A DNA stretch of 64,000 nucleotides from Hymenopus coronatus (Eukaryota > Arthropoda > Insecta > Mantodea > Hymenopodidae). Of this stretch, positions 1 to 12,487 are shown piece after piece. Each line of letters starts with the position of its first letter. Positions within the stretch are counted from its first letter, which is position 1. The stretch spans positions 13,798,501-13,862,500 of the forward strand of contig CM060880.1 in assembly GCA_030762935.1 (NCBI GenBank), in the 5' to 3' direction. The notes under the pieces are model-generated. The model was not told the origin of the DNA. It saw only the letters and a list, made by a program, of their open reading frames with translations, and ran no database searches. The position numbers and the translations under genes are program-made.

Positions 1-540
1 TACTATAGGTTAAAGCGACATTCAAAAGCTGGTTGTTATGTGACAGAAGTTCTTTTGTTTGTATGGACAGTTGACAAATTCCTGTATGAGAAAGTTTTTA
101 AAGCTAAAACCAATAACAAGGAATATCTCAAAACCGACCAACTCCATGAAAAAAATGTATATGTCATAAATTGTCTATTTTAACGTGATCTACATCTTTT
201 GTGCAGTAAGTTTTTATATGTCTCTTACGGTTTACCAGTTATGCAAAATTAAATAAAAACAATCTAGAATAAACAGGTCTTTGGAGGCTATTCCCAGAAA
301 ATTCAAGATATACATTTTATATGGCAAGTAAATATTTGAAATATAAGACATTTTAATCAAAATCGTTAGAGCCATTTTTGAGAAAATCAAAATTTTCGAA
401 AAGAGTTCCATGTAAAGGGTAGTTGGGGGTGGGGGATTTTCTTGAAAATCTTCGTGTCGCATCCTTGGAAGACACCAACTTAAATGCCAAGTTTGATATT
501 CAACGGTCTTTTCGTTTTTGAGCTATGCTGTCCGCAGACA

Positions 541-572
<32 letters not shown>

Positions 573-728
573 GACATGAACCTTTTTGTAAAAAGTTTTT
601 TTTTTTTTGTTTGTTTCAGGGAGTGCTAAAACATGTACTTCCGGTGAAATCTCGGTATCGAATTTTTGGGCTGAATACTACACTTCCTCTATACACTATG
701 TACATAGTACATGTAGAGAAAGTAAAAA
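1..728 (+). mobile_element. HP element, cut by window edge
   Basis: Begins inside the element (TACTATAGGTTAAAGCG corresponds to about 150 bases from the usual 5' end) and runs to the terminal palindrome and AGAGAAAGTAAAAA. The internal CA tract is at 538-573. The minus strand of the middle part has an open frame of 76 codons at 232-462 that recurs in other copies. Confidence 0.85.
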
Positions 729-1185
729 TACTTGGCTGTAGCAACTTAACAATCTAGTTATTGACACATTGTTTCGTTGAACATCATTAACTTTTTACAC
801 TGTGTCCAGGTCCCGCTAATTAATGCGAGGGCGGTAGTGAAATGTGGAATTGATAATTGACGCCATCACAACTTATTGTGGATGTGAGCGTCCCGACGTC
901 ACTCTAACTTTGCATCCATCCCGAGCGACGTCGTGCTCTAATTAAGCAACCCGCAGCACATTTGCCGGAGGAAGCGCCGATGCCTTTGAAGAGGCAGGCG
1001 TCGGAAGCTTCTGAACCAGTGACGGAGAATGAGGTTATGTCCCACATACTGATAAGTCATTCATTGCTCTTATACAGTTAAATCTGTGCGTGTGCGAGCG
1101 CAAGCGCTCCCGCACTCAGGCTTCATGGAGAACGGCACAAGTGTTGTCTTCGTTCAGATGGTGTAAAGAGAGCATTCCAAGGATT
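729..1185. other. single-copy island, less AT-rich
   Basis: No gene recognised. The stretch 800-1060 is clearly richer in G+C than its surroundings, with several CG dinucleotides, and has no similarity to the repeats in this window. It could be a conserved non-coding segment or an untranslated exon; nothing in the reading frames decides. Confidence 0.3.
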
Positions 1186-1985
1186 TCTACGTTCTCTACA
1201 GATACCTACGTGATACGTAGATAGTGAAGGTATTGCACTCCATCAAAAAATCCACTTCTGAGATTTTACCGGCTATACACTTTTAGGGATCCCTGTATCC
1301 ACAAAAACATTTTTAGAAAAAGGTCCGTGTGCTTGTGAACAGAAAAACTCAAAAGGAAAAGTTGATAAAATACCAATAAAATGCCAAATTTGGTTTTTAA
1401 GTTTAGTATCTTCCAAGGATACGACACAAACGTTTTAAGGAAAATCCTTCCACTCCAAACTGCCTTTACATGGAAAAATTTTTGAAATTTTTTATTTTCT
1501 CAAAAATGGCTCTAACGATTTTGGTTAAAATACGGTATATTAAAGATATTTTCATGGCAAATAATTGTAAATCTTAAATTTTCAGGAAATACCTCTGAAG
1601 ACCTCTTTTATTCTGGATAGATTATGCTGAATTAGTCATAACTGGTAAACTGTATGAGATAGACAAAAACTTACTGCGCAAAAAATTTAGATCTCGTTAA
1701 AACACATACATTTTTTTTGTAGTGTTTAATGCTCGCTTTTACTTCCATGGCACCGCAGGCGATGACACTGGTGATAATTGGGATAAAGATGGAGCCCCGG
1801 TGTAATGCGATGGCAGAACCCGCAGAAGAACCACCCCTGTGCCGCTTTGTCTACCACAAATCTCACATGCCCGTCTAGGTGATAGGCAAATGGGCTAACC
1901 ACTCGGCCACGGCGCGTCTCCCACATAAGTTGTCATATACGTCTTTCTTGTAGGGTTGACCGTTTTCAAGATATTGGTTGTAAAG
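1186..1985 (-). mobile_element. HP element interrupted by a SINE
   Basis: Palindrome end on the left (TCTCTACAGATACCTACGTGATACGTAG, changed from the usual centre but still foldable). The body continues to about 1723, is broken by a SINE A insertion, and resumes at about 1935 with GTCATATACGTCTTTCTTG as far as the TTGACCGTTTTCAAGATATT block. The distal 5' part is missing. Confidence 0.75.
1721..1930 (-). mobile_element. SINE A (tRNA-derived), nested in HP element
   Basis: On the minus strand there is a tRNA-like A box (GCCGTGGCCGAGTGGTTAG) followed by the SINE A body (GAGATTTGTGGT, GGGTTCTGCC). The tail ends GCCATGGAAGTAAAAGCG. The B box (GGTTCGATCCC in the sister copy at 19276) is deleted here. 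The host is duplicated on both sides: CATACATTTTTTTTGTAG on the left resembles CATATACGTCTTTCTTGTAG on the right, a diverged target-site duplication. It is mobilised by LINE machinery if active, but this copy lacks part of its promoter. Confidence 0.7.
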
Positions 1986-2789
1986 CCACATGAAGTTCCG
2001 CTCCTACTTTTGCCAAAATACTTTTCAAGAGCAATTGAGAAACTCGAGTCTCCTGTGAAAAGTCAAGCATTACTGCGCAACAAAAGCGTGCAGACAACAA
2101 TACAAATGAGCTTGCTTCTAACAGCTCATCAAACATGAGAACCGAAAATGATAATACGGAGATGATCGACGAGTTGAATGAATTAAGGAACCAGAAACTA
2201 AATTTGATTAGGACACAACCTAAATTTAAAATCGCAAAGAGCTAAAAAAACTGAATATTTTAGAGATAGCATTGCAGATGCAAAATACACACACAAACAC
2301 ACACACACACACACACAAATAAAAATTGTAGTGGACACATTGTTAAGAAGGTAAATTTTAGAAATCAAAAAGGGGTGACGTATGATGAACTTCTCTATTT
2401 TTTAAATAAAAGTTAATCTCTGGCGTTTAGGTAAGAAAATTAGTAAATTTGTAAAGGGTTCTTAAAAATCCTTCTGGAAAACTTACCAGGATACAAAAGT
2501 TGTATATGTTATCTAAAAGGAACAAAACGAACATTTTAGTGGCAATTCATCTCAACTATTAACGCGCCAATTTAATGGCCGAGGTTAGGGAATTTCAATC
2601 AGTCGCGGTCATCTGACTGAAGCGGTATTGTCGAAACATCTTATCGCAGCTGACGTTCGTTTGTATTTCTTATGTATGAGATGTGTGCAATAACCTCAAA
2701 TAAAATAACGTTTGTTTCCATTTCATGTATTAGGTATTAAAAGATGAAATAATTATTCGCTATATATAGGGAATAATTATATATATTGT
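1986..2789. other. unassigned AT-rich sequence with CA microsatellite
   Basis: Contains a (CA)n run at about 2287-2317. Otherwise I see no coding, repeat or structural signal. Confidence 0.5.
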
Positions 2790-2982
2790 AGTTTAACGTC
2801 CTTTAACTTGGTTGGTCATATCGGACTATGAATGAAATTTGTGAAATGATGCTCAAATGATCTCGGGGTCCATGGAGCTTAAAGTTACTCGACATTCGTC
2901 TTCTAAGGATAAGGAAAAAACCCCGAAAGAAACCTTATCCGAGTAATTCACCTTAAGCGAGATTCGAACTCACGACCTATTT
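2790..2982 (-). mobile_element. SINE C (tRNA-derived), head truncated
   Basis: Minus-strand reading gives GAGTTCGAATCTCGC (B box), then GGATAAGGTTTC, a GAAGACGAATGTCGAG block and the end AAAGGACGTTAAACTA. The same order is found in the longer copy at 4309. The A box side is missing: the match stops just beyond the B box at about 2982. Confidence 0.75.
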
Positions 2983-3199
2983 ATATTGTTATCAATATTC
3001 GTATAATGGGTGTAGGCTCGATGGGCCATATAATTCAGCAGGCAGTGAAGAAAGAAAAAAATAATCGGTAAATAAACAAGGTCGAAAGCTTCCTCTACCA
3101 TTTGTTTTAGAAGTACAACCTGATAAAATCTCCCTTCTTATAATATATTATAAATTATTAATAGTCTATTTCGCTGAATTGTCTTATAAAAGTCAACTC

Positions 3200-3284
3200 G
3201 TGTTTTCATCTTGTCGATCATTTTCGACCGGAATAATTCCCGTCATTTCGTTTCGGTCGTGAATTATCGACAAGATGAAAACAC
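3200..3284. repeat. foldback inverted repeat with 19-bp arms
   Basis: GTGTTTTCATCTTGTCGAT (3200-3218) is the exact reverse complement of 3266-3284. Further in, CGACCG (3225-3230) pairs with CGGTCG (3254-3259). It could be a very short MITE-like foldback or a structured regulatory site; no coding capacity. Confidence 0.85.
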
Positions 3285-4308
3285 TCGTGGTATTACTTAA
3301 GAAAATGATCGATGAAGTTAGGAAACATAATATTTATAGAGTAACACAAACACGCGTGTATCAATCTTCAGTATACTGTTCGCATTCTCCACCTACACAT
3401 ACCTGCTTCATTCTATATACATACTTGCAACATTAATTTTATCTAAAGGTGAACATTTTGAATCTAAATCTGAATTTCCTATCACGTATTTTCTAAACAA
3501 ATTACATTCTCTTACAAAATAAAATATCACAATAAGGACACAAAAGTAAGACAAAATTTAGAATTTTAGAATTTTTGATCAACGATTTCGTTCATGACTC
3601 TTAATCGTAGGAAGTAGCCAATCCAGTACATTGGCGCGAAAATTCAAACCAATCAGAACTCATTATGTCTGTATTTTAATCGTTTTTTATCACACGCACG
3701 TGCAGTTGTTTTTATGAATTTATCGCACCCACGTGTATTTGTTTTCTCTCGTCTCATCATAGTATCCTTGTGCAGTGATATTCCCTTACATAATGGCGGA
3801 AGCCAAAACGTTTTGGGGAAGGTCTATTGCTCAAATAGACATATTAATTGAAAACTCAAAACCGCAGAGTACCAAAAACAACAGAGAGAGAGAGAGAGTG
3901 TGTGGAACCAGAAGCAACGAGGCTTTGATTTATGATATGGACATCAAGTTGTAGTGATTTTGGTGTAAGTATACGTCAAGACAAATGGGCTTTTAGGAAT
4001 ATTATTCTTCGTGTCCATATAGGCTGATCATTGTTATTTTATTCACGAACTTTTATCGAGCTCTCGTTACATTACTTATGATAAATTTATGTTCTAGAAT
4101 GTACAGAACGTAACTGAAATTAGCGTTGCTGCAGTTTATTATTTAGGGGCTACCTACATTCATGGGCGTGCCCTCCTAAAAATATTGGGGGGAGGGGTTC
4201 TTGTGATTTTTAAAAATCGAATATGGTGAAAAATGTGTGTTCTTACTTCACATTTAATTTGTACTGCTAATAAATGTATACTTAACTTAAACAGCACAGA
4301 AAAAACCG
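3285..4308. other. unassigned sequence
   Basis: AT-rich, no recognised repeat from this window and no ORF of note. A short (GA)n run lies at about 3880-3898. Confidence 0.4.
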
Positions 4309-4557
4309 CCTCTATACTGTGATGGTAGCGTCTGCCTCATTTTGAAGACATCCCGAGTTCGAATCTTGGTTGGGGTGAATTATCGGGATAAGGTTTTTTC
4401 CGTAGTTTTCCCTTATCCTGAGAAGACGATTTTCTGCTAACTATAAGCTCTGAGGACTTTGGGTCATTTGAACGTCTTTCACCCATTTCATTCATCCATT
4501 GTCCGATATGGTCCAACAGTTTAAAGGACGTTAAACTTAAAAAAAAAAAAAAAAAAA
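4309..4557 (+). mobile_element. SINE C, near full length with poly-A tail
   Basis: tRNA-like head (TGATGGTAGCGTCTG as A box, GAGTTCGAATCTTG as B box), then GGATAAGGTTTTTTCCGTAG, GAGAAGACGATTTTC and the terminal AAAGGACGTTAAACTT followed by about 18 A. The 'tttttccg-ttttccc' body and 'cgttaaa-An' end are typical of arthropod tRNA-SINEs in layout. Transcription would be by RNA polymerase III from the internal boxes. Confidence 0.8.
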
Positions 4558-4721
4558 CAAAGCAAAACATACACACACAAATGCCGTACACATGAAAGCA
4601 AGCGAAAGAAAAAGAAAGTGTGGCTCACAACAGGCCATTGTCACATTGATATTACAGATCGAGCTGGAAATTTTTAGTACAATTGTTTCGAAAACTGTTT
4701 ACTAATTAGAATGAATCCCTA

Positions 4722-5033
4722 ATTCTTAGCCATTTTTGAGAAAAACAAAAATGTCCAAGCAAAAGGAAGTTTGTGGTGCGGGGAAAATCTTCGTGTTGCA
4801 TCCTTGAAATATACCAAACTTAATTACCAAGTTTGGTATTTAATGATCTTTACGTTTTTGAGCTATGCTGTCCACAGACACATACCCGGGCCTTTTTCTA
4901 AAAATGCCTTTTTTGGACTCTATGGATCTCAAAATATATTTTTCCGGTGAAATCTCGGTATCTAATTTTTGTGTGGAATACAATACTTCCTCTGTGCAAT
5001 ATGTACATAGTATTATGAATAGAAAGTAAAAAG
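4722..5033 (+). mobile_element. HP element, 3' part only
   Basis: Starts at the AGCCATTTTTGAGAAAA block and runs through the TACCAAGTTTGGTA motif to a decayed palindrome (CAATATGTACATAGTATTATG) and AGAAAGTAAAAA. The 5' half is absent and the CA tract is nearly lost. Confidence 0.75.
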
Positions 5034-5886
5034 TTGTACAGTACTATACTATCTGAGCTGCAAATTTCAAATTTTGTATGCAGCACGTGCTAATGACACA
5101 CATCTATGATAACGGTTTGAAGCTGTTTGTTGCAAAATGAAAAATTCAGTCTCATTTCCGTTTAAGCTTGAAAATGTTGTCTTCTTGGAGATGGAAGTTG
5201 ACTTAAATTATTTCTCGGTACATTGCTAATCATCCAAATAAGTACATTTATTTTGTGAGGGATGTTTTCTTTTTAATTCACTAATTGAGTTACGCTCAAT
5301 GCTGGATGAAAAATCTGTGATTGACAAAGGAAAAACGTATATTCACGAAACAGAGCAAAGTTCTCGAGTTTACTAAACAACTCTTCTCAAGAATCTCACT
5401 TGAGAAGTAAGGATTTATTTCTCTTTCGAGAGAATTTTCCTTTCGCCCTTCCTTCCCAGTTCTTTTCTTCTTCAATTTAAGAGGGTATTCTCCAGTTTCT
5501 GTGGTTAATACCCCTTCAGTGTGTCCCACATTAAACTCGCGTCTAATAGTTTACTCTAAAGCAGAGCTAACGGCGCTGTTCCCTTAACAGCATTATACCC
5601 AGTTTCTTCAGGGTATACAACACTGAATTTCTGACAGAAGAAAATCACTGTAGACTTAATATTTATCCAAATGTTGTTTTTCCCATCTGGTGAATACAAG
5701 CTGGTCCTTGCGTAGGTTTGTACAACAGGCACGTGGAATTTTAAAACGTATTTTCTCGTAATCCCATTTTCTTACAATATTGCTACTTTAAAATCCTCCG
5801 ACTGATAGAACTTTTGTTCAGTTTCTTTCACATTGTCTGTTTATCTATTTGAGGACGGGCAAACAGATCTCTCTCTGTGTGTGTAT
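5034..5886. other. single-copy sequence, no feature seen
   Basis: No match to the repeats in this window. A minus-strand ORF of 77 codons (5296-5529), rich in K/E/R, shows no recognisable domain and no supporting signals. Confidence 0.35.
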
Positions 5887-6656
5887 ATACACGTTCTCTA
5901 GCATGTATGTACAACGCACACTGAATCCCTCCTCAAAAAGCATTTTTAGAATCAACTCTGTATGTGTCTGAGGGCAGCATAGCTGTAAAACGAAAAGTCG
6001 TTTAAATGCCAAACTTGGTATTTAATTTCAGTATTTTCCAGGGATGCGACACGAATAATTTCAAAACATCCTCCCATTCCCATCCACCCTTTATATGCAA
6101 TCTTTTTCAAAAATGTTAATTTCCTCAAACATGTCTAACGGTTTTGGTTAAAATACCATAATTTTAAGATATGTTTATGACAAACGAAATGTATATCCTG
6201 AATTTTCTGGGAATAGCCTCCAAAGACCTCTTCTTTCATAATGACTTTTGTATATCTGGTAAATTGTAAGAGAAAGACAACTACTACACAGAAACATAAA
6301 TCTGGTTAAAACACACTCACACAATGTGGTATACAAATTTTTTGTAGTGTTTACCGTTTCCGAGATATTCCGTGTTATTGGTTTCAATTTCAAGCTATTT
6401 ACTTTTCTCAAATGGGAAGACCACTTTCTTTTTGTCTCCGTTTTGTTTTTACTCCTCGCAAGCAAAGAGAACCGAATTTCAATTGTTTCACTTAGCGACC
6501 GGCTTCTAAAATATTGGACTATCGCTTTAACTTAGCGTATACCCTTACTTACAAGGAAGCAAGTAATAAGAGCATTTCTGCTAATGTTTATCTCGATTAT
6601 CATGACGAGATAAATGAATAATTCTTTTGTAAGGAAAGTTTCCATGTGGAACAGTC
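5887..6656 (-). mobile_element. HP element, old copy
   Basis: All blocks are present in order but diverged; the palindrome is reduced (CTCTAGCATGTATGTACAACG) and the CA tract is almost absent. Ends at a decayed AAAGTTTCCATGTGGAACAG. Confidence 0.75.
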
Positions 6657-6849
6657 TAGATAGCTTTATGTAATTGGAATTCATCAGTTATTTCCTGATA
6701 TCATCAAGCAGAGTTTTGGATTCAGGAGTTGTAATTTAATATATCAATGATTTTTATAAAATTAAAACTGTTGCGTACCTAATTATTTCTTCCGAGTTGC
6801 TAATGTTAAAGAAGATGTAATCTATGATTCTAAAGAACTATACTACAGA

Positions 6850-7590
6850 AAAATCTTCCCTACCTCTTCTGCAACAAGCTATTCTTACAAAAGTTCGTTT
6901 TTCTGTCTACTTTGTGCTAATCGAGATGAGCGCTAGCAGAAATGGTTTACTGTATATTTCCGTGTGGGTACAAGGGAAATAAGGGAATGCACTACTCTAA
7001 AGTTAGCCATATCCTTTAACTTTTGATTGCTAAGTGATGACATTGAATTCTCTTCTCTGTGCATGCTCAGGATGAAAAAAGTGAATTAAGGCTTCTGATT
7101 TGATAAAATAATAAGAAGAAACATAAATGTATAGAGCATTAATTGTGTTCTTCAAAGAAATTATGCAAAATGAAGAGAACTTTAGAGGTTATTACCAGAA
7201 AATTCACGATATACACTTTATTTGTCATAGAAATGTCTTTAATGTGTTAAATAAAACCTTTAGAGTCATTTTTGAGAAAATTGACAATTTTGAAAACTGT
7301 ACCATGTAAAGGCTAGTTTGTGGTGATTTTTTTTGTTTTGAAAATCGTGTGTGTCTTTGGAATATGCTGAACTTAAATCCATGTTTGGTATTTAACCGAC
7401 TTTTCGTTTTTGGGTTATGCTGTTCACAGACACACACACAATGACTTTGGTAAATTGATTTTGTATTGTTTTTTTTTCTACTCAAGGAGTTCTAAACATG
7501 TATTTCCGTGATATTTTGGTTTCGAATTTTTGGGTGGAATTCAGCACGTCCCCTATTTACTATACGTAGTAGGGAAATTTAAAAAAAAAA
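6850..7590 (+). mobile_element. HP element, old copy
   Basis: Starts AAATCTTCCCTACCTCTTCTGCAAC. The middle (about 7000-7120) is strongly diverged or replaced. The 3' end is a remnant (TATTTACTATACGTAGTAGGGAAA). Confidence 0.65.
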
Positions 7591-7647
7591 AGGTTTTGGA
7601 AATGCCCAAATCATCTTCTGGGGAATTTTCAATATAATTCGGTTCTC

Positions 7648-8332
7648 TTTTTACTTTCTTTACCACCTTCAATGTGCATAATAAGTAGAGAAGTAATTGC
7701 ATTACATCCAAAATTGGATACAGCTATATCACCGGAAATGCATGTTTTGAGGGCAATTGAATTAAGAATGTTTAGGAAAAAGTTTCTTTTGTGTTTGTGC
7801 GAGAGAGAGGGGTGGGAAGGTATTTTAGTTTAGTATCTTCCAAAGATGAGACATTAAAATATTCATGAACCCTTCAGCCCAAACTACCCTTTCCGTGAAA
7901 TATTTTTCCTAATGTTCGATTTTCTCAACAATTCTTCTAATGATTTTGATTAAAATACCATATTCCAGATATTTACATGCCAAGTAAAAAGTATATCTTG
8001 AAATTTTTTTAGAAATAACTTTTGAAGCTCTCTTCATTATGGAGAATTATTATATAAATAGTAAATCATAAGAGATAACATTCAAAATACACTAAAACTA
8101 AAAATATCGTTAATACACACAATTTATGCCAAATGAATTAGCAATCAGCTTTTGAAAAAGTAGATTATCGCTTTTGCCTAGGTGTTCTCTTATTTCTCCT
8201 TACCTAGAATGAAATAGCTAAGTAATAGGAGTATTTTTGCTAATGCTGAATTTGGTTAGACAGACGATTAAGCTTTTTAAGGACAAATTGTTGCAGAATA
8301 GGTAGAGATATTTTAGCACTTTTTTTTTGGAA
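7648..8332 (-). mobile_element. HP element, old copy
   Basis: Begins TTTTTACTTTCTTTACC with a degraded palindrome. The CA/GT tract is replaced by a short GA run (about 7800-7815). Ends near GTAGAGATATTTTAGC. Confidence 0.65.
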
Positions 8333-8444
8333 AGTTAGCTACATATAATCAAGTAATTAGGATAAAAAATACCAAACGAATCTGTGGATTTCAACTAAAT
8401 GTACCATATTAAGCGTACTTTGTATTTCAGTCGTGTACATAGAA

Positions 8445-9245
8445 CAATTTGGTGTGTTCCATTCACATGAAATTCTCTACATCTCTGCAACAGATTATTG
8501 TTACAAAGCTTATGCTTCTATTTACTTCATCCTAATCGAGAAAAATTAGCAGAAATAGCCTTATTACTTGCTTCCTTGTAAGTAGAAGCGAAATAAGGGA
8601 GTATCATAGGTTAAAGTAATAGTCTAAAGCTGGTTGCCATGTGACTGAAGTTTCTTTGTTTGTATGGACAAGAGTGGACAAATTCCTGTGTGAGAAATAT
8701 CGATCAACTCCACGAAAAAAATGTATATAGCATAAATTGTGTGTTATCCGTGCTCAACATTTTTTGTGTGGTAAGTTTTTGTCCATCTCTTATAGCAGTT
8801 ATGCAAAATTCCGTAAAATTCATCCAGAATAAAATAGTTTTCAGAGGCTATTCTCAGAAAATTCAAGATATGCATTTTATTTGTGAGGTAAATATCTTTA
8901 ATATACGATATTTTAATCAAAATCGTTAGAGCCATTTTTGAGAAAATCAAAATTTTCGAAAAAAGTTCCATGTAAAGGGTAGTTTAGGGTGGGGGGATTT
9001 TTCTCAAAACCTTCGTGTCACATCCCTGGAAGATACTGAACTTAAGTACCACGTTTGGTATTTTACCGACTTTTCGTTTTTGAGTCATCTTGTTCACAGA
9101 CATACGGACCTTTTTCTGAAAAATGTTTTTATACAGGGGGCCCTAAAACATGCATTTTCGGTGAACTCTCTCTATCGAATTTTTGGTTGAAGTGCAATAC
9201 CTTCTCTATACACTACGTACATAGTTCCTGTAGAGAAAGTAAAAA
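8445..9245 (+). mobile_element. HP element, full-length copy
   Basis: Starts TTTGGTGTGTTCCATTCACA and ends with CACTACGTACATAGTTCCTG then AGAGAAAGT. Part of the region between the TGGACAGGAG and TCGATCAACTCC blocks is deleted, and the CA tract is reduced to almost nothing. Confidence 0.85.
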
Positions 9246-9597
9246 TGTATGCCTACGTATGAAAAGTTAATCACAAAGAAGAAACTACTAGGAAACATTG
9301 CACTGTGTTGGCTGGATACTCAATGCAGGTTACTGTGACAAAAACACTCGAGAAGTTTTAGAACTTCAATAATAAAACAGCTTATAAAGTGTACTCCACC
9401 ATTGAGGTAAACATGACGGTTAGGATACCCTTGAAATAAATCCAGAGGAAGGAATAAGCGTCATAATCATGTCTCCTGCTTCCCATTTCGGGGGATTCGA
9501 TAAAAAATGCGGGATAAGCATTTAAAATTATTTCATTTGTTTTACTTTATAAACATAGTTCTTCGTTACATTTTCATAATAATTACCTCACAGTAAG
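9246..9597. other. short single-copy stretch
   Basis: No feature recognised. Confidence 0.4.
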
Positions 9598-10385
9598 TTT
9601 TACTTTTTCTAGCACGTATATACAATACCTATGTACATAGTAGATAGAGAAGGTGTTGTATTCCACCCAAAATTTCGAGGCCAGGATTTCACCGGAAATA
9701 CAAGCTTTAAGTTTTCCTGTATAAAAAAATAATATTTTTTGGAAAAAAGTCAATGTGTGTGTGTGTGTGGTGTGTGTGTCTGTGAACACGATAACTCAGG
9801 AACAAAAAGTCAATAAAATATCAAAACTTTTTAATTCCTTTGTATGCAAAAATGTTCGAAAATTTTGATTTTCTCAAAAATGGCTGTAACGATTTTGATT
9901 AAAATGCCGCATATTAAAGATGTTTACATGGCAAATAAAATTTAAATCTTGAATTTTCTGGGATAACGCTTCAAGTCTTCTTCATTCTGCATAACAGGTA
10001 AACCGTAAGAGATAGAAACATTTAAATCTCGTTAAAACACACAATTTATGTCATACATTTTTTCGTAGAGTTGACCATTTCAGAGATATTTCTTATTTGT
10101 TTCAGTTTTAAAATACATAAAACTTTTCTCATGCATTTCAACTCCTGGCCATGCAAAGAAGCGAATTTCAATCGCATAGTAACAGATTTTAAAACATTTG
10201 ACTATCGCTTTAGCGTTTAGTCCCTTATTTCTCTTCTACTTATACGGAAATAATTAATAAACAATTTCGGTGATCTTCTGTTTATCTTGATTAACAAAAA
10301 GCAGAGAGAAGGATCAGTTCTTGCAACAATAATCTGATGGAGAATAGCTAGAGAAAGTCATGTGAATGGAACAGATCAGATTTTT
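9598..10385 (-). mobile_element. HP element, full-length copy
   Basis: Palindrome end on the left (CCTATGTACATAGTAGATAGAG), (GT)n tract at 9752-9780, and the distal end TCATGTGAATGGAACAGATC followed by AGATTTTT. The TACCAAACTTGGTA motif region is shortened. Confidence 0.85.
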
Positions 10386-10713
10386 CCTTCTTTCAGGGCA
10401 CCTTCTTCATCTCTCCTAATGTTACTGTTTGAACTACCCATTCATAGTCCAGTTGCTAAAATGTTGTAGATATTATTTAGAGATGTTGGCATTGCAGGCT
10501 CTATTATGTTAATAACTAATGAGTTTGGCATTTCCAAGGGATAACATTATTTGTTTGTACGTGTGTGTGTTTGCGCGAGTTCGAGTGTGTGTAGGCATAT
10601 ATTTTATACTCAGGTTGAAAATGAACTAATTCACGACCAGCAATCCGATTGTGTTTATCATGAAGTTTACAAAATACAGAGCAATTTCAATATAAACTGT
10701 TTGATAGTGTTTA
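10386..10713. other. unassigned sequence
   Basis: Contains a short GT-rich run (10560-10592); otherwise nothing recognised. Confidence 0.4.
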
Positions 10714-10875
10714 ACACCCGCTTTTACTGCCATGGCACTGCAGGCGATGACACTGATGGTACATGGAATAAAAATGGAGCAACGGTGGAATGTGATGGTA
10801 GGGGAAACCGGAGAAAAGTCGCCCCTGCGCCACTTTGTCCGCCACAAATCTCACATGCGGTCGAACCCGCGCCTC
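10714..10875 (-). mobile_element. SINE A, 5'-truncated
   Basis: Same tail as the copy at 1721: on the plus strand TAGTGTTTAACACCCGCTTT, then CATGGCACTGCAGGCGATGACAC. Continues to CCACAAATCTCACATGCGGTCGAACCCGCGC, where the B box remains and the A-box half is missing. Confidence 0.75.
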
Positions 10876-11018
10876 AATACAAATTGTAATTGTAGTCCAA
10901 AACGGAGATGTGCCAGGCATTTATTGTGGTTACGCCCATTCAAGTCCTCATGTGAATCGTTAATAAAAGCGCGAAGAGAAAAACAAACACCTGAATTAAA
11001 ATAATATGGTTCGAAGAT

Positions 11019-11887
11019 TATTACTTTCCTTCCGCGTACTATGTACATAGTGTATAGAGAAGGTAATGCATTCCACCCAAAAATTCCATACCTAGATTTC
11101 ACCGTAAATGCATGTTTTGGGTCCTTCTGAATAAAAAAAAAAGGCATTTTCAGAAAAAGGTCCGCGCGCGCGTGTGTGTGTGTGTGTCTGTGGACAGCAT
11201 AGCTCAAAGACGAAAATACCGTTGAATACCAAACTTGGTATTTAAGTTTGGTATCTTCCAAGGATGCGATACGAAGATTTTCAAGAAAATCCCCACACCC
11301 CAACTACTCTTTACATGAAACTTTTTTCGATTTTTTTATTTTCTTAAAAATGGCTGTAACGATTTTGATTAAAATATCGTATATTAAAGATATTTACCTG
11401 ACAAATAAAATGTATATCTTGAAGTTTCTAGGAATAGATTCTGAAGATTACTTTATTCTGGATGAATTTTACGGAATTTTACATAAACTACTAAACCGTA
11501 AGAGATGGACAAAAAACTTACCACACAAAAAATGTAGAGCACGTTAAAACACACAATTTATGTAATATACATTTTTTTCATGGAGTTGGTCGTGTTTTAG
11601 ATATTCCTTGTTTTTAGTTTCGGTTTTGAAAAACTTATACTTTTCTCAAACAGGAATGTGTCAACTCCTATCCATACAAACAAAGGAACTTCAGTCACTT
11701 AGCAACCAGCTTTTGACTATCACTTTAACCTATGGTACTCCCTTATTTCGCTTTTACTTACAAGAAAGCAAGTAATAAAACTATTTCTACTATTTTTTTC
11801 TCGATTAGCATGAAGTAAATAGAAGCATAATCTTTTTAACAATAATTTGTTACAGAATCATGTGAATGGAACACATCAGTTTTTTTT
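11019..11887 (-). mobile_element. HP element, full-length copy
   Basis: Starts TATTACTTTCC with the palindrome core CGTACTATGTACATAGTG well preserved. Carries a (GT)n tract next to a CG-rich run (11163-11190). Ends CATGTGAATGGAACACATCAG followed by eight T. The frame described under the recurrent ORF is open here (11248-11547). Confidence 0.85.
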
Positions 11888-12487
11888 AAACTAAAAACAA
11901 TTTTGTGGCTTTCCGCACGCCCTTTAGTTTTCGAGCACAATTTCTTCAATCCCACTGCTTAATTTAACCAAATCTGAGCACTGTATTAGATAGACCGCTT
12001 GATTCATCAGTGAAATAGGCACAAGTTATATACGTGTGTACTTTCTTTAACTTATTTTCCTTCCTTTTAAAACTTTCTGGAAAGTTATATCACAAACGAC
12101 AGTCCCATTTGGACAATTTGACAGTGACAGATACTCCTAGTTTGCTGAAATTGAAGCGATCCTTAGATTGAATTCCTGACTATCAGAAACTAGACTAGTT
12201 AACTGCTAGAGTAAAAATACGTTTAGGGGCGTAACAGCAGAGCACTGTGTAATAATGCAGTAATGCGACATGACATACGCCGTAAACTCAGAGAGAGTAT
12301 ATCTACTCAGTTCCCCGCTATTTATAATCTTTGTGTTGGGTTTGGTTTGTGTTCCGCGTCACGATCGGTTCGATGTGATGAGCAAGCAGGGCAATAACGG
12401 AGCGTTCCCGAAAGGGAGCATTCCCCTGGATCGTCATATCGTTTGTAGCCTACCATCCCAAATAATGAAACTTCTTCACTGTCCGTA
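11888..12487. other. single-copy sequence beside mariner
   Basis: A 72-codon ORF (12270-12488) with one hydrophobic segment runs up to the mariner left end, and its stop codon lies at the junction. I do not recognise the product and find no splice or promoter evidence. Confidence 0.3.

Noticed and set aside
3880..3905. GA run as a GAGA-factor site
   Set aside because: Simple repeats of this kind are common across the window and nothing else suggests a promoter here.
11100..11303. part of a 150-codon minus-strand ORF as a gene
   Set aside because: It spans the palindrome end and GT tract of an HP element and continues into unrelated flank; the H-T repeats come from the microsatellite.
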